Positions 46,316 to 60,400 of a DNA stretch of 64,000 bases are shown here, in pieces. Both the position numbers and the translations under genes were made by a program. The notes beneath the pieces are model-generated. The model did no database searches. It was not told the DNA's origin and saw only the letters and a program-made list of their open reading frames with translations. This DNA is from Branchiostoma belcheri. Its lineage: Eukaryota > Chordata > Leptocardii > Amphioxiformes > Branchiostomatidae. The stretch covers positions 62,001-126,000 of the forward strand of contig NW_017803912.1 of the NCBI RefSeq assembly GCF_001625305.1. Reading direction: 5' to 3'. How positions within the stretch are numbered: the stretch's first letter is position 1; the number at the start of each line of letters is the position of its first letter.

Positions 46316-46977
46316 TGTCACAGGGGAGATTGGAATCCAGGGGGATCCGGAATCCTCCTAGGGGAGATTGGAATCCCTATCTCCCCTAGGAGAATCTGGA
46401 ATCCTCCTAGGGGAGATAGGAATTTGTCCTAGGACAAGTGGGAATTCTTACAGGACAATGTCCAATTTTAAAAGGAGAAATTCCGATTGCATCAAAATGC
46501 TTGGGAAAAAAGACTGAGTTATTTCACACCTAAACTTTCAATCAATTTCAGCATAGGTAAGTGAATATGTAAATCAGACTCGGATATTTGCATCAGGCCA
46601 TTGTGAGATAGTGACTCAAAGCCAGTTTTTCCAGTTTGTTAGTGACTTGGTATATATGGGATTGTTTCCGCTACCAAGCCAGTCAAAGTGACTGACAGCA
46701 TACTGAACAAGTGATGGCGGAGGATGAACAGCAGCAGAAAGCAGTATATATATATTGTCTATGCTGAAATAATTGAAAGTTTAGGTGTGAAATGATTCAA
46801 TCTATGAATTCTAGTATTTCTTCTACCAAGGAGGTTAAATACAAGATGAATTGGGATCTGAATATCAGGATTCCAATCTTTCCTAGGAGGATTCCAGATT
46901 CCCCTAGGGGAGATAGGGATTCCAATCTCCCCTAGGAGGATTCCGGATCCCCCTGGATTCCAATCTCCCCTGTGACA
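46316..46977. mobile_element. MITE with TGTCACAGG ends, TATA target duplication
   Basis: Terminal inverted repeats of more than 50 bp begin TGTCACAGGGGAGATTGG. Flanking TATA at 46312-46315 and 46978-46981 is present once in the empty site of copy A (near 39659). A second, inner inverted repeat lies around 46500-46800. No coding capacity. Superfamily unclear (TA or TATA target). Confidence 0.8.
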
Positions 46978-47790
46978 TATACAAAACAACAGACACCCAG
47001 CTGATAGGTGCGCAGCAGAGTGAGACCACCAGTACACTAGACTGCGATCGATGTACAGACTATGGTAGGATCTGCGTGAACCATAGTTTCAAAAAGCAGC
47101 GCAATTGCCCCATGTGATTTCAATACGTTGCAAGCTTTTAAAAGTAAAAGAATTATTCAAAAGACAACCAAACTCACACTGTAATAAATGTGGTATTTAT
47201 CTGTTGACGAAAAGTCGTTGAGCGTTCTTTGGTCGCTGAGTGGTCGAATGGAAAGATGACGAAACGTTTAAGTAGAGCTGTACGTGGCAAACATAGTTTT
47301 ACAGGTAGCAGCTTGCATATATGTAAAAACGACGTCCCCAGATAGAGGAAAGACGGCCTTGTAGGTCGTTGACTAAAAATGTATTAAATCAATTTATCTA
47401 TCTGTTTATTTGAGGAATATTATTTTCTCAACAGCGTAAGAGGATTCAGATGTTTGTGTTGCAGAAAGAAATTGACAGCTCTTTATTTTGTACTCTGAGC
47501 GATATGCCGTTATAAAATCAATGTGTTTGTTTATCTATGTGCCGGAGCCTACTAGTATTTTCTGAATGGTGCATTATTTCTCTCTCTCTCTCTCTCCCTA
47601 TATATATATATAGTATAGATAACACACTAAGAAGACTGGTGCCCCTGCCCCTAAATAACACACCAAATAAAATCTTACCTTAAACGCCAAACAACATTTT
47701 ACTAAACATTGTACAGTTAGAGTTTTAAGACCTCATGCCAAATGATGTTAACTTTATGGCTGACGAGTTAAAGATTGTTCCCTCTGATTA

Positions 47791-48173
47791 GGTCATGTTG
47801 ATTTGATTATATGGATGACATCCGCGAGCGCATGAATTTCCGGCCGTTTCCACAAAAAAAGTTTTCAACCATACTGTAAATCGTAGAAAACAGTTGCAAA
47901 ATGAGCAACAATATACCGTAAGTTACAAAAAAATAATAAATAAAAACTATGAATGCCAAAATCAAACGACAAAAGACGAAATTGTAAAGAAATGAACTTG
48001 AAGACTAGATTATTCGCCAAACCATATTCTGTCCCATTTTTTCAACCTTCAAAACCACGTACATTTCATAATGAAAACAACTTTTTTTTTGCAAACTTTT
48101 TTTTTATTCGCAAGCGCGCATCAGTTTTGAGGTTCCCGGAGGATGTCATCCATATAATCAAATCAACGTGGCC
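47791..48173. mobile_element. PIF/Harbinger-type MITE, family III, in the ASNS 3' UTR
   Basis: Ends GGTCATGTTGATTTGATTA and AATCAACGTGGCC, flanked by TTA on both sides. It begins 14 bp after the ASNS stop codon and carries a minus-strand AATAAA. Confidence 0.8.
48103..48108 (-). terminator. Candidate ASNS poly(A) signal inside a MITE
   Basis: On the minus strand an AATAAA hexamer lies 80 bp after the ASNS stop codon, inside the Harbinger-type MITE at 47791-48173. No other 3' UTR sequence separates gene and element, so the MITE may supply the polyadenylation signal. This is inferred from position only. Confidence 0.4.
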
Positions 48174-48187
48174 TTATGCAAAAACTG

Positions 48188-48388
48188 CTAGGTGTGCTTG
48201 TAGTGTTTGAGTGTGCGAGCGGAGGGGTCTTCGCTCTTGCTCCACGGTTGCATCCAGTAGTAAGGGATCCACTTGGACTTGCTGGGGAAGTGTTTCTCGA
48301 AGATCTGGCGGTAGTAGTAAGCCTCCTTGGTACGTGGAGGGTTAAACGGGAAGGTATTGGGGGCGTCTTCCATCATCTGATCATTGAT
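48188..48388 (-). CDS. ASNS: ASNS last coding exon (residues 491-556)
   Basis: It encodes [14 protein letters not shown] and [15 protein letters not shown] with a TAG stop at 48190-48188. Human ends HYKSAVKA, so the amphioxus-like protein is a few residues shorter at the C-terminus. The 3' UTR enters a Harbinger-type MITE after 14 bp. Confidence 0.95.
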   Translation of the reverse strand: MNDQMMEDAPNTFPFNPPRTKEAYYYRQIFEKHFPSKSKWIPYYWMQPWSKSEDPSARTLKHYKHT

Positions 48389-51300
48389 CTGTGAGGTAAA
48401 GACATGAATTAATGAATAACACCTAAATGAATTTATAGTTTAATCGGCAAATACCTCACAGACAAAAGGTGCACGACAATTGCACGACAAAAGTATAGCG
48501 ACAACTTTTTTCAATAACAAAGCAGGATTTTATATATTCACCTATTTTTGCATTGTGCGGGTTATTGCATTCAAAGATATTATTCAAATCTGTCTGTAGC
48601 ATCGAGTCTCTTGAAATCTGTTGTACTTGATTTGAGAAATGTAAATAGCTTGTTACATCAAACTCCACATCTACACTGTAGCATCTTTCTGTTTCCACAT
48701 TCCATTTATAACTGCTGATTCTTAACCGGGTTATCGTTTTACGGATTTCAAATGTATCAATACCATACAGGTATGTTTTATGTTCATAGCAGTTTTTTTT
48801 CCGATTTCTTAAGAAATTTTTAAATTATTTCAGAAACAACTAAAAAAACTCTTTTGCGCATGTGTATCTCATAGGCATAGCCGGAAACGAAGTTGGTAAT
48901 GTGGGTAGGTAATATAACCTACATTAAAATTCAAGAGGTTTTATCCATATATGTCCATGGCAATTGAGAATGACCTTTAAAACATGTTACATAAAGAGGT
49001 CATGGGCACAGGGGTTTGATTCCAGGCTAACCATTTCTTCTAGCTCTTGCAATGCCATACAGACAATGGACAAAAGACATCAAATTTGTCAAGCTTTAGT
49101 CACCTGCTCTTCCACATATTCCTGGAGGGTTTCGTACCACGATTTCTTCACAGACGACACACCGTCGCTGAATCCCTCCTTCGGGCGCCACAAGATCTCA
49201 TCGGGCAGGAGGCCCGTTCCGTCAAACGCCTTCCGGAGGGTGTACTTCTCGATCCCGTCCTTGGCTCGTCTCACCTCGGCCGGCAGGGACAGGTAGTAGC
49301 CGGTGAACATGTGGTCCAGGAAGGGCACACGCAGCTCCAGGCTGGAACAAGAATTCAAATCAGAGATTCCAAACTCCCGTGAAGTTTGAAATCCTCAAAA
49401 TCCTCGAAAAATAAGATTAAAAGATCGATAACTTATTTTTATTGGTCAATTGTGACTTCTGGCTTACCCATGAGCACTTGGCATTCTGTCCGCCCTCAAG
49501 ACGTCGTACAGGTACAGGTCTTCCAGCAACCGTCGGCTCTCCACATCCGCCTCCTCTGCAGAAGGAGCCTATAGATGTGAGTAGAAAACTTCATTAACAG
49601 GTCATATCTAAGCTGCAGAAGTCGATATACATTCAAAAGCACGTAAAAATAATTTGCTTTACCCTTGAAGATAAATCAATGCATTTTTGGACAGACGTAG
49701 AGTCAGGTTAAGTCAAAGTTTACAAGTGCACAGCAAATGCAGGTACAATGTAAGGCAAAGGTTTTTTTTAATGAGATCTCGAAATTATTAGACTTTGGCC
49801 CCCCTGGCGGATTGGGCTAGAGAAGAAGTGACGTAAGTTTTTTTTTTTTATAATCATTGAAAAACTTTAATAATTCTTCAACATTCGTCAAGCTTAACAT
49901 TATTTGGCGAAGGCATGAAGTCGTGGAACACTTAGTTACATCTATTACAATCTAGTATGCATAATTTTTAAGATACCCAAAACAAGTATATAGGAGGCAC
50001 AATGTGGAAAAACAGCAAGGTATAGATTAATACTATTAGTCCCATATCCTTTTTAAGCCTTAGGGGAGGTGGGTTGTTAGTCCACTGTTTCTTGGGCACG
50101 GTTCCCATCTCTCTCCTTAAAAACTGTAACGTCGGCGGAAAACATTCAGTGTCTTCAAGACTACCTTTTTTTACTCAACAGTTAATATGATTTGTTGTTA
50201 ATTTTCCATTTTGCTTTTAGACATTGATATGCAAATTCAGTCCCATTATTATTTATATCATTTGTCATATTTATTTCGTATGTTTTATGTTTTTTATTAG
50301 TCTGTTTCTTTTTTTTTATTATTACCTTTTGATTGTACTTAAGTTACCTTTTATTATGTTATGTATGTCACAGGGAGCTTTGAAAAGCGCCAAAATGGCG
50401 ATATGCTAACCTGTATAAATAAAATGAAATGAAATGAAATAGGCAGATAAAATGTACACCCGCCTTGTTGAAGAAGATGTATCCTTGAGCTAGTTCGTCA
50501 GATCCCTCCCCGGAGAAAATGACGACAGAGTCTGTCTTGGTGCGTATGTATTGACACAACAGGTACATAGCTAAAACAGACGGACAACATTTACCTTCAT
50601 AAATCGTAGTGTTGCCTGGCTAAATATAATGCCTCTTGCAACACTTCTGCTGGTCAGGGCCCAGACTCTTGATGACCAATGCCTCTTAGTCACGGAAATT
50701 TTAAACATTCTACAAATGTAACGTTGTTCGTCTATTCCAAGATCAGGGTGTACTTGGGCCAATTTTTCAAGTATCAAAATGTTTCACTTTCAGTATAGAA
50801 ACTTGAAGTACAAGTGATGAATGATACTTTTTAAATTTTTGATAGCGATGAGCGGTTTTAAAGTTGCGCAGCTTCAAACTTGAGTCCATTACTTTGCAAT
50901 GGCACTGTATAGCTATAGACACTAATAGATGAATTCTTTGGCACGCCTGATATGGCACTCCAATTTTAGCTGCTTAGAATCAGTGACAAGTAACGTTATA
51001 AGAGCTGCAGTATTACTTTTACAAGTCTAGGTGATCTATCCCAGCAGCCAGCTCAAAACAAGGACATTAACTACATGCCACCAATGAGAAATTATGGCAC
51101 TCCTATGTGTATTTTTAAAAACCAAGGCCATGTTGATTTGATTATATGGATGACATCCTCCGGGAGCCCCAAAACTGATGCGCGCGTGCGAATAAAAAAA
51201 AGTTTTGCAAAAAAAAAGGTGTTTTCATTATGAAATCTACGTGGTCATGAGGGTTGAGCAAATGGCACAGAATATGGTTTGGCGAATAATCTAGTCTTCA

Positions 51301-54300
51301 AGTTCATTTCTTTACAATTTCGTCTTTTTTCGTTTGATTTTGTCATTCTACGACATTGGTATAGTTTTTACTAATTTTTTTTGTAACTTATGGTATATTT
51401 TTGCTCATCTTGCAACTGTTTTGTACGATTTACATTATGGTTGAAAACTTTTTTTTTTTGGAAACGGCCGAAAATTCATGAGCGCGCGGATGTCATCCAT
51501 ATAAGCAAATCAACATAGCCCAATCAGGATCATGGACAAGTGAGAGCTGCAGTAGTACTGACCTACAGATGCCCGGACAGTGATAATGTCATAGCTCTCC
51601 AGACTGTAGATGACGTCTTCGATGGCCCGGATCCCCTCCTCTGGGGTGAAGGAGACTTCATGGTGCTCACTGCCGATGTACTTCGCAACCTGGAAAATAT
51701 ACACTGTAAAAAATATACCCCGTAATCCATGACCAGGTGAAGTCACATTGGAATCACATTGCGTTCAGACGCAAATCGCGATGCGGGAAAACCGGGTCGA
51801 AACTACGGCCGTGTTTATGTGAAGTCACCCAAGGCGCGATTCGGGTAACTCACATTCCTCACATCTGGTGGAACCGTGTCCGATCATAATACGCTTGAGC
51901 TACATTTATTGTTGTTTGATGAAAACACGCAAGGTAGCGTGTTATTAATGTCAGAGGTCAACGACCTGCTTGCTGATGCCCCCCTCCCAGTGTATCTCGG
52001 CTTAATGCCGACGTGGTCCCGCCAGAGGCGGTGAAGCTCGCTCTAGAACGGACATATTATTTGACCATTACTGCTCTTTAAGTTGCTGCCACGTAAAAAT
52101 TGGAATTGCATATAAATAAAGAAATATCACCCCGAAATACATGACCAGGCGACGTCACATTGAAATCACATTGCGTTCAGACGCAAATCGCGATGCGGGA
52201 AAACCGGTTCGAAACTACCTCCTGAAGTGGTTTCGGATCGAGGAACTTTCGATGTGATTTGTAGCGTTCAGGGCCTGTTCAGACGGTGTCAGTGAAAACG
52301 CTTTACATCTGGTTTCCACCGAAGCCGGTTTCATGTGGCCCGGTCTGAACGCTCCAAATCAAGTATTTCAGATCGTGGGGTCGTATGGCGTAGCGGCAGA
52401 GTGCGCGACTCGGAACCTAGAGGTCCCGGGTTCGAGTCATGACATGCCACCGATCTTGTGCCCCTGGGAAAGGCACTTTACACGACTTTCCTCACTTAGC
52501 TCAGGTGAAAATGAGTATTGTCCTGTAATGTATTTTTCCCCTGTGTTGGTGGCGGCATTAATATAAGTTGATAAAACTTGAGTGTGTCGTCACCACGTCT
52601 GGTGATTACATGTTGGAATAAAAAAAAAGTATTTCAGATACCGTACCGGAGGATACATACCAGGATCAAAGTTGGTAACTGCGTTAATGGCATTGTCTAT
52701 GTCCGATTAATTTTTTACATGCATTAGTGCCAGCCGAGAATTCTGCCTGTGCTGACCCTTGTAATGATTTTTTTCATTGCCAATAAGGCCATGTCGATTT
52801 GATTATATGGATGACATCCTCCTGGAACCCCACAATTGATGCGCGCGTGCGAATAAAAAAAAGTTTTGCAAAAAAAAGTTGTTTTTATTATGAAATCTAC
52901 GTGGTCATGAGGGTTGAACAAATGGGACAGAATATGGTTTGGCAAATAATCTAGTCTTCAAGTTCATTTCTTTACAATTTCGTCTTTTTTCGTTTGATTT
53001 TGGCATTCTACGACATTGGTATGGTTTTTTTGTAACTTACGGTATATTTTTGCTCATTTTGCAACTGTTTAGTACGATTTACAGTATGGTTGAAAACTTT
53101 TTTTTTTGAAATGGCCGAAAATTCATGCGCGCGCGGATGTCATCCATATATTAATCAAATCAACATGGCCTAAATACAAATTCCAATCCATACCGTCCTG
53201 GCAGCCTCCACATCAGGACTGCCCTCCATCCCGACAGCATAAGTCTGGACAGGGTAGATGATGCCAGACTTCTTAGCATGCTTCAGCAGGAGTGCAGAGA
53301 TCAGACTGGAGTCCAGACCACCTGGCAAAGAGACGACACATACAAATGTGGAGTCTAGCGCTAGTGAAATCTAAATTGAAGTAAGAATATTAGCGGTGAA
53401 CCACTGATTAATCAAATATAATCAAATATAATTGGATACTATGTAAATCTATGTGTTCATCTTAGCCTCTACAGCTTTTGTTCACAACAGCATGCTACTG
53501 TAGGTACCAAATTTCAGAATGAGTAAAAAAAGCACTGGCCAGATGTTTTTTTAAGTACATCTGAGTAATTTTGAGTACACTTGGGTGAATTTTACGATTG
53601 CAAAGGTGCCGATTGCTATTGTTCCAACGTCACTTTTTTACGGCGCACTGCCACGGAATTGGCGTGTGCTCCGTTATCGAACGAAGCAGACATAAAATTT
53701 TCTCAATAATTGTGCAAATTAGCTCCTGATTTGCATAATTGTCATCTTATTACTAGTATCTTCAGTTACCTACATACCAAAAATCATGACAATCCGTCAA
53801 CCGGTTCTTGAGCTATCCTCCATTGAAGATTAAAAAAAATCGCTCCTGCAATTACAAAACAAGCCACTAAGGGGCCCAAACTCATGTCACTTCTTTCTAC
53901 CATCATAAATTTGTGATTCTAGCATGTCCAGATCATACCAAATCGGAAGTTCTGCTGCAGTGCCAACAAAAGCCGCCAGGGGCCCCAAATCTACTAATTT
54001 CTAGATCTTATGAGGATCTACTTACCTACCAAATTTCATGACAATGCATATTAAGATTTTTGAGTTATGCTGTTCACAAACAAACAGGAGACAAACCAAC
54101 AGACAAATCGACAGACAGACAGACAGACGGACAAACGCTACGAAGGTCATTACAGCTTCTCTAAAAGTGTAAAAAAAACAGTGTATACTAAAAAAATGTA
54201 AGTACAGTAGACAGCTTTCTTAGGAGTTCTAACTTAGTATTTACAAATACATGTGATGATTTCTGACTAATTTGCATTATCTTGTCTTGACTTGTCTGAC

Positions 54301-57300
54301 TTTTGTTCCTTTTTCGACTTCCAAAAATCTGTCTTCACTTCATTTGCATATCAATCAGTAGTTTGTGCTGATAAACCTGCTTTCCCCTCTGGTCTCTCAG
54401 TCACTGACGAAAGCTAGTGGATACTAGCTGAAACGTCTGACGTTTTAAAAATCATATCCAGTTGCTTGAATAACTGCTTTTTGGCGTATCGTATTACCTG
54501 GATGTCTAACCTTCATCGACGTACATGTGATGATTGGTTGCCTACCTGATAGCAGACACCCGATCCTACGGCTTCCGATCAGTCGCTTCTTCACAGCTCC
54601 TTCCAGGAGAACTCGGATGTTGGTATAAATGTCTTCCTTTTCTAGAACACAACACCAACGTTAATCAATGCAGACAAAAGCTTAAACAAGACTGGCAATG
54701 AAAACATACATTGCCATGGCGACGGTGGTTGCTGGTAGGGTTATTGTTTGCATGGCACTGCCATCATTTCATGATTTTGAGGAAGACTTGGTACTTGGAC
54801 TTAAGTCTAGACAGATACAGTACACTCCTCGCCTGAGTGCATAGTGAACAGGCCCCGGGGTGCAGAAAGTAGGGCCATCTGGGGCCGACAGATCTTCAGG
54901 GTTTCAGGAATGTGGGCATAGATGTGGGTCTGAGAAATGCCTGTAGACATTCCGCATGCCTGTGGACAAAATGCCTGTACAATTCCTAGAATTCCTGCGA
55001 ATTGAACACAATACTGTACCATTAGGCTCCTCCCTGAGACGTCGCCAAAACGATGCTTGATGTAACAACATGTATGATCTGGTAGATTTATTATATTTCA
55101 GTAAATAAGACCTAGCTACCATTCAAAATTCGTGACATGTCCAGAATGGGAAAAGTCTAAAGCTTGTATCTAAAAACTGGAAAAAAATGTCACTGTGCTT
55201 TTGCCACCTTCCATACCAGCCTTTAGGTCAATTGACCACAACATGAAAGAGCTGAATTCATTTAAAGAAATGGCAAAAAGGGAGAAAAATGAAGATGAAA
55301 TAAAACAATTTTTTACGGCTCTCAGTGGCAGATATGAGATGTTGTCACATCGGCGCACCAAATCCGTAAGGTGTTTTTGGCACCCTTACAGACAGATTAG
55401 CCTACGAGGCTCGGTGGGCGTCACTCCACCATATAGGTGGGGAAGTCGTGTAAAGTGCCTTTCCCAAGGGCACAACGTCGGGCCACGGTGAGTATCGAAC
55501 CCGGGACCTCTCGGTTCCGAGTCCAACGCTCTAACCGTTGTGCCACCGACGCCACTGCAATAAAACAATACTCAATACATACCTATGACATAGACTGAAA
55601 AAAAAAACTATAAAGTTGAAACTTACCCTGTGGCTTGACGAGAGCGTCGTACTTGGGCATGTCTCCAATCTTGTGGAACCTGGCACGTTCCCTCAGAGTG
55701 ACCTTGCCGTTGGGACTGAGGTCGTACGCCTCAAAGTGACCCGGCGGGAACGGTTCAATGTCAACTTTGTTGTCGTCATCATCATCATGGATCAATCCCA
55801 TCAACCCTATTCTCAAAAAAAGATATTCATTTATTTCTTTATCACTTAGCACTCCTAGGTACGAAAGTATTGTTTTGGGGGACCAAGCTCTGGATTTGTG
55901 CCTGTGAGGAAAGAGTAGGTTGACAGCATATGGGTAGGAGGAAGGTTGACAGACAGAATGACAGGAGATCAAAGTGGCGTGGCGTCGGGTGGTGTAGTGG
56001 TTAGAGCTATCGACTATGAACCGGGCAGACCCGGGTTCGATTCCGAGTCGTACCCGGTACATGTCTGAACATGCGCCCCGACGTTGTGCCCTTGGGAAAG
56101 GCACTTTACACACTTTCATCACTCCACCCAGGTGTGAATGGGTACCTAACTTCGGTTGGGGAAAGTCATATTGAGGTCACCTTGTGGCGCCGAATGGCAG
56201 CCGCACAGACCCTTGCGACAGTTCCACAAAAAATAATTGTGGAACAAATATGTGTATTATGTGTATTATTTGATTGTTGATACCCTACATCAATTCAGCC
56301 GTATAAAGGCTGCGACTGCACGGGTACTGTTTGGACAATAAAAACCATTTATTTGGACAATAAAAACCATTTATTTATTAAAAGGTTTGACACAGGAAGT
56401 GAAGTGAATGTGAACGTCTCAGAATCCGACCGGAAGCCAATAAGAATTGGTCAACATGAGGGAATTCAGCAGGCCGATGATTACATACATCCTGGAAGTC
56501 TACAAAGATTTCTTGTCTATGTTTCAAATGGTAAGAGTTTGTGTCACATAGACTACCAACTCTCCACCCTATAACACTTTTCTTACAGAAGTAATTAGTA
56601 AAATTAGAATCAGTGCCCACCCCTTGGAAATCGAAAAAGGGCGATATATGAAACTACCTGTGTCGGAGAGAATTTGTAAATATTGCTGCTCAAATGCAGT
56701 GGAAGACGAAATTCATTTCATCTCTAACTGTCAAATTTATGACGACATCAGAAATCAATTATTTACCACCGTGTCCAAAATGCTGCCTTACTTCCCCACT
56801 ATTCCTTACCACAAAAAAGCAATTTTGCTACTAAAATAAAAAAACCCACATATTATAGAAGAGGTGGGTAAATTCGTCTTTCATTGCCTAAAAAGAAGAA
56901 GTCAAACCCAGCAAAACTAGTGTCATGTCATGTTGTAGCATATAGTATAATGTTAGAAGTAGATATAGTCTCACATATCACTGTATTTTCTTTCTATGTT
57001 GTTTGTAACTGCAATTAGCCCTCGGGCAAGTACTAGTATTTGCAATAAACTTTCTATATTTCTTACAGACTCACCCTTAGCCTCCGAACAGACGGCCAGA
57101 AAGCCATCATCCTTCAGCAGACGGAACATGGGTCGCACCCCGTATGTATCTCGCCCAAGGTAGACCTGGGAGCGACAGAAATATTTGCAACATTAAGGAT
57201 GGCCATATTTCTGGATTTTGTACAAAGTCACACTGAAAGAAAAAACACTGAAATAATGTCTAACTGCAACGACTCGTGTATAGGTATAAAGGTGTATGTG

Positions 57301-57386
57301 GATTTTTTTTGTTTACTGTAATAATTTTTGCCACCTGAATTTAAAGCTTTCCTTTTGCACTCAAGCGTCAATGGGCATCCGTAGGA

Positions 57387-57425
<39 letters not shown>

Positions 57426-60400
57426 TATAGTAGAAGTAGTTAGTTGTTNNNNNNNNNNNNNNNNNNNNNNNNNNNNNNNNNNNNNNNNNNNNNNNNNNNN
57501 NNNNNNNNNNNNNNNNNNNNNNNNNNNNNNNNNNNNNNNNNNNNNNNNNNNNNNNNNNNNNNNNNNNNNNNNNNNNNNNNNNNNNNNNNNNNNNNNNNNN
57601 NNNNNNNNNNNNNNNNNNNNNNNNNNNNNNNNNNNNNNNNNNNNNNNNNNNNNNNNNNNNNNNNNNNNNNNNNNNNNNNNNNNNNNNNNNNNNNNNNNNN
57701 NNNNNNNNNNNNNNNNNNNNNNNNNNNNNNNNNNNNNNNNNNNNNNNNNNNNNNNNNNNNNNNNNNNNNNNNNNNNNNNNNNNNNNNNNNNNNNNNNNNN
57801 NNNNNNNNNNNNNNNNNNNNNNNNNNNNNNNNNNNNNNNNNNNNNNNNNNNNNNNNNNNNNNNNNNNNNNNNNNNNNNNNNNNNNNNNNNNNNNNNNNNN
57901 NNNNNNNNNNNNNNNNNNNNNNNNNNNNNNNNNNNNNNNNNNNNNNNNNNNNNNNNNNNNNNNATACATGAAGATTGTGTATTCTACAATACTGTGCATA
58001 ACATTGCTTCGAATACAATTTCTATTTGCCGTTAAAACAAAAACATCAAGGTAAACAAACCGAGAACAAGAATTTGAAGACCCCATAACTCGTTTTCATT
58101 TGTCTCATTGATTATAGAAGTAAGGTTGTAATTAGCATATTAATCAATTTTATGTTTTTTTTAACCCAAACTGCATACTCAGAACCATGCTCATGAAAGT
58201 CCTATTCCAATGCAATGTTCCATTTCAACATTTCAACAGTCAATAACCTCTGCATAAACATAATAAATGTACCGTGATGTTAACCTTTAACTAAGTTACA
58301 CATGTCACACACAAGAATTGCAGAATTTCCTCATGAAAGATGCAAATGAAGTTCTAATCTCCTGACTTTTTAATTATCAACACAATCCATAAATGCTTTC
58401 TGAAGTTATGGTGACTACGTACTTGCGGGAAAAGACACACACACAGACACACACACACTGACCGACCAAAAACAATACTTCTATTTTACCTCCATTTTTT
58501 TATGGAGGAAAAAAAATACACACCCTCTTCTGCTGCGTGTCCAAGAGGATAAAAGCGAAGACTCCATCCAGGTGTTTGGCAGTGAACTCGATCCCACCGT
58601 GCATGTAGAGACTGATGATGGCCTCACCGTCACAGCCTGTCTCATTGTTGAACCCAAACTGCTCTGTCACCTGCAACATTGTTGATAAGGCCACACCAAG
58701 TAAATTTTATTGATAACGTCCTTTGGAGACCCTAAATCTAATGCGAGAGGGCGAAAAAAAAACCCAAGAAGGGCCCTAAACCAAGATGCCTAGATTAAAA
58801 ATATACTAAGAGACGACAAATGTTAGGACACAAATTGAATAAGGTGACACAGTGTAACAAGCAAGTCTTTTAGTCATCATCAAAACAGCAATAAATCAGG
58901 TGGAAAAGCAGTTGTCGTCCTGTACTGTTTTGCGGCAAATGTGCTCTTTACCCATTTCGCGTTAGCCTGAGGCTATTGACAGGATCGTCCTGTCAATAGC
59001 AGAAAATATTGCACTGCTGACAGGACGGTCCTGTCAATAGCCAGAAAATACTGCACTGCTGACAGGACGTATCCTGTCTATAGCAGAAATACTGCACTAT
59101 TGACAGGACGATCCTGTCAGCAGTGCAATATTTTCTACTATTGACAGGACGATCCTGTCAGCAGTGCAATATTTTCTGCTATTGACAGGACGATCCTGTC
59201 AGCAGTGCAATATTTTCTGCTATTGACAGGACGATCCTGTCAGCAGTGCAATATTTTCTGCTATTGACAGGACGATCCTGTCAATAGCCACAGGCTTCGC
59301 GTTACGGGTTTCATGTCAATCTGACGATTTGCGGCACTGTTGTGACTCTTTGGTCATAGTTATAGCATGGTTACAGGAAGCGGAATTTCTTGTTTTTTTT
59401 TTCTAGGAACAGGCCAAAATCAATGCGCGCCAGGACGTCATCCATAAAATTTACTTGGTGTGGCCTAACTAAGTTGACCAAAGATGACAGACTTCAACCC
59501 AAACCAATTCTGCTGTTCAGTTGACACACACACGGCAGCAATGGGATGTATGGCAGTGTTGTGTTCAATTTGGAACTGCAGGAACGCATACAGACATAAA
59601 CTAGAGTTCCCCGATCTCATACCTTCGCCAAATGATGTTAATCTTTATGGCTGACAATTTGTAGATTATTCCCCCTGATTGTGAAAATAGGATCCTCATT
59701 TTCATGAATTATATCAATTTGTCATATTCGCAACCAAAAGACAGTCTTATAATTATAAACAATGCCATTCAAGCATTTCCTCATAAATTATGCAAATGAG
59801 GTCCTAATTTGAATACATTATATTTAATGATGTTCACCTTCACTGAACTTTCAAATACTACAAGTATGAACTTCCGGGCAGTTATCTTTACAGAATTATA
59901 ACATTTTCTCATTAATTATGCAAATTAAGTCTTCATTTACATAATCAATATCTGCCTGTGTTTATCTCGTTCTCAATTACCAATGTCACAAGCTTCAATA
60001 GTCCTTTGATGGAATGCAGCTGATTAATAGAATAGACTTTTCCCATAAATTATGCAACTTACATCCATATTTTGCATACTTGTCACATAATTATATTAAG
60101 CATCACGTAAGCTACCTGCAAAAATCAAGACGATCAGTCAACCGGTTCTTGAGTTATCCTCTTTTGAATGTATTCAAACAGATAGCCCTGCAGTTCCAGA
60201 GAAAGCCGCTAGGGGGCCCAAACTCACGACATTTCTTCCCCAGCACAACCATCCCTACCATCCACATTTCGTCACCCCAGCATGTCTAGATCATGAGATC
60301 AGTACCGTAACAAGCCGCTAGGGGGCCCAAAATCCAATCATTTTGAGGTCTCATCAAGACCTACCCACCTACCAAGTATCAAAACAATCCATTTAAGCCT

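Larger units (their letters stand above)
39425..47600. repeat. Segmental tandem duplication carrying the two peptide genes
   Basis: Sequence at 39425-40332 plus 42241-42540 matches 46070-47271 plus 47272-47600 in the same orientation, once later insertions are set aside. Those are a LINE tail at 39739-40104 and a piggyBac-type element at 40333-42236 in copy A, and a MITE at 46316-46977 in copy B. The duplicated block covers the upstream region and 5' exon of each peptide gene; the coding exons match too. Confidence 0.8.

Noticed and set aside
55979-56055. Candidate tRNA gene with perfect B box
   Set aside because: The tRNA-like head continues into a SINE body shared with other copies, and the acceptor stem does not close.
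57361-58086. Open frames of 175-241 residues
   Set aside because: They consist of the N gap read as unknown residues.
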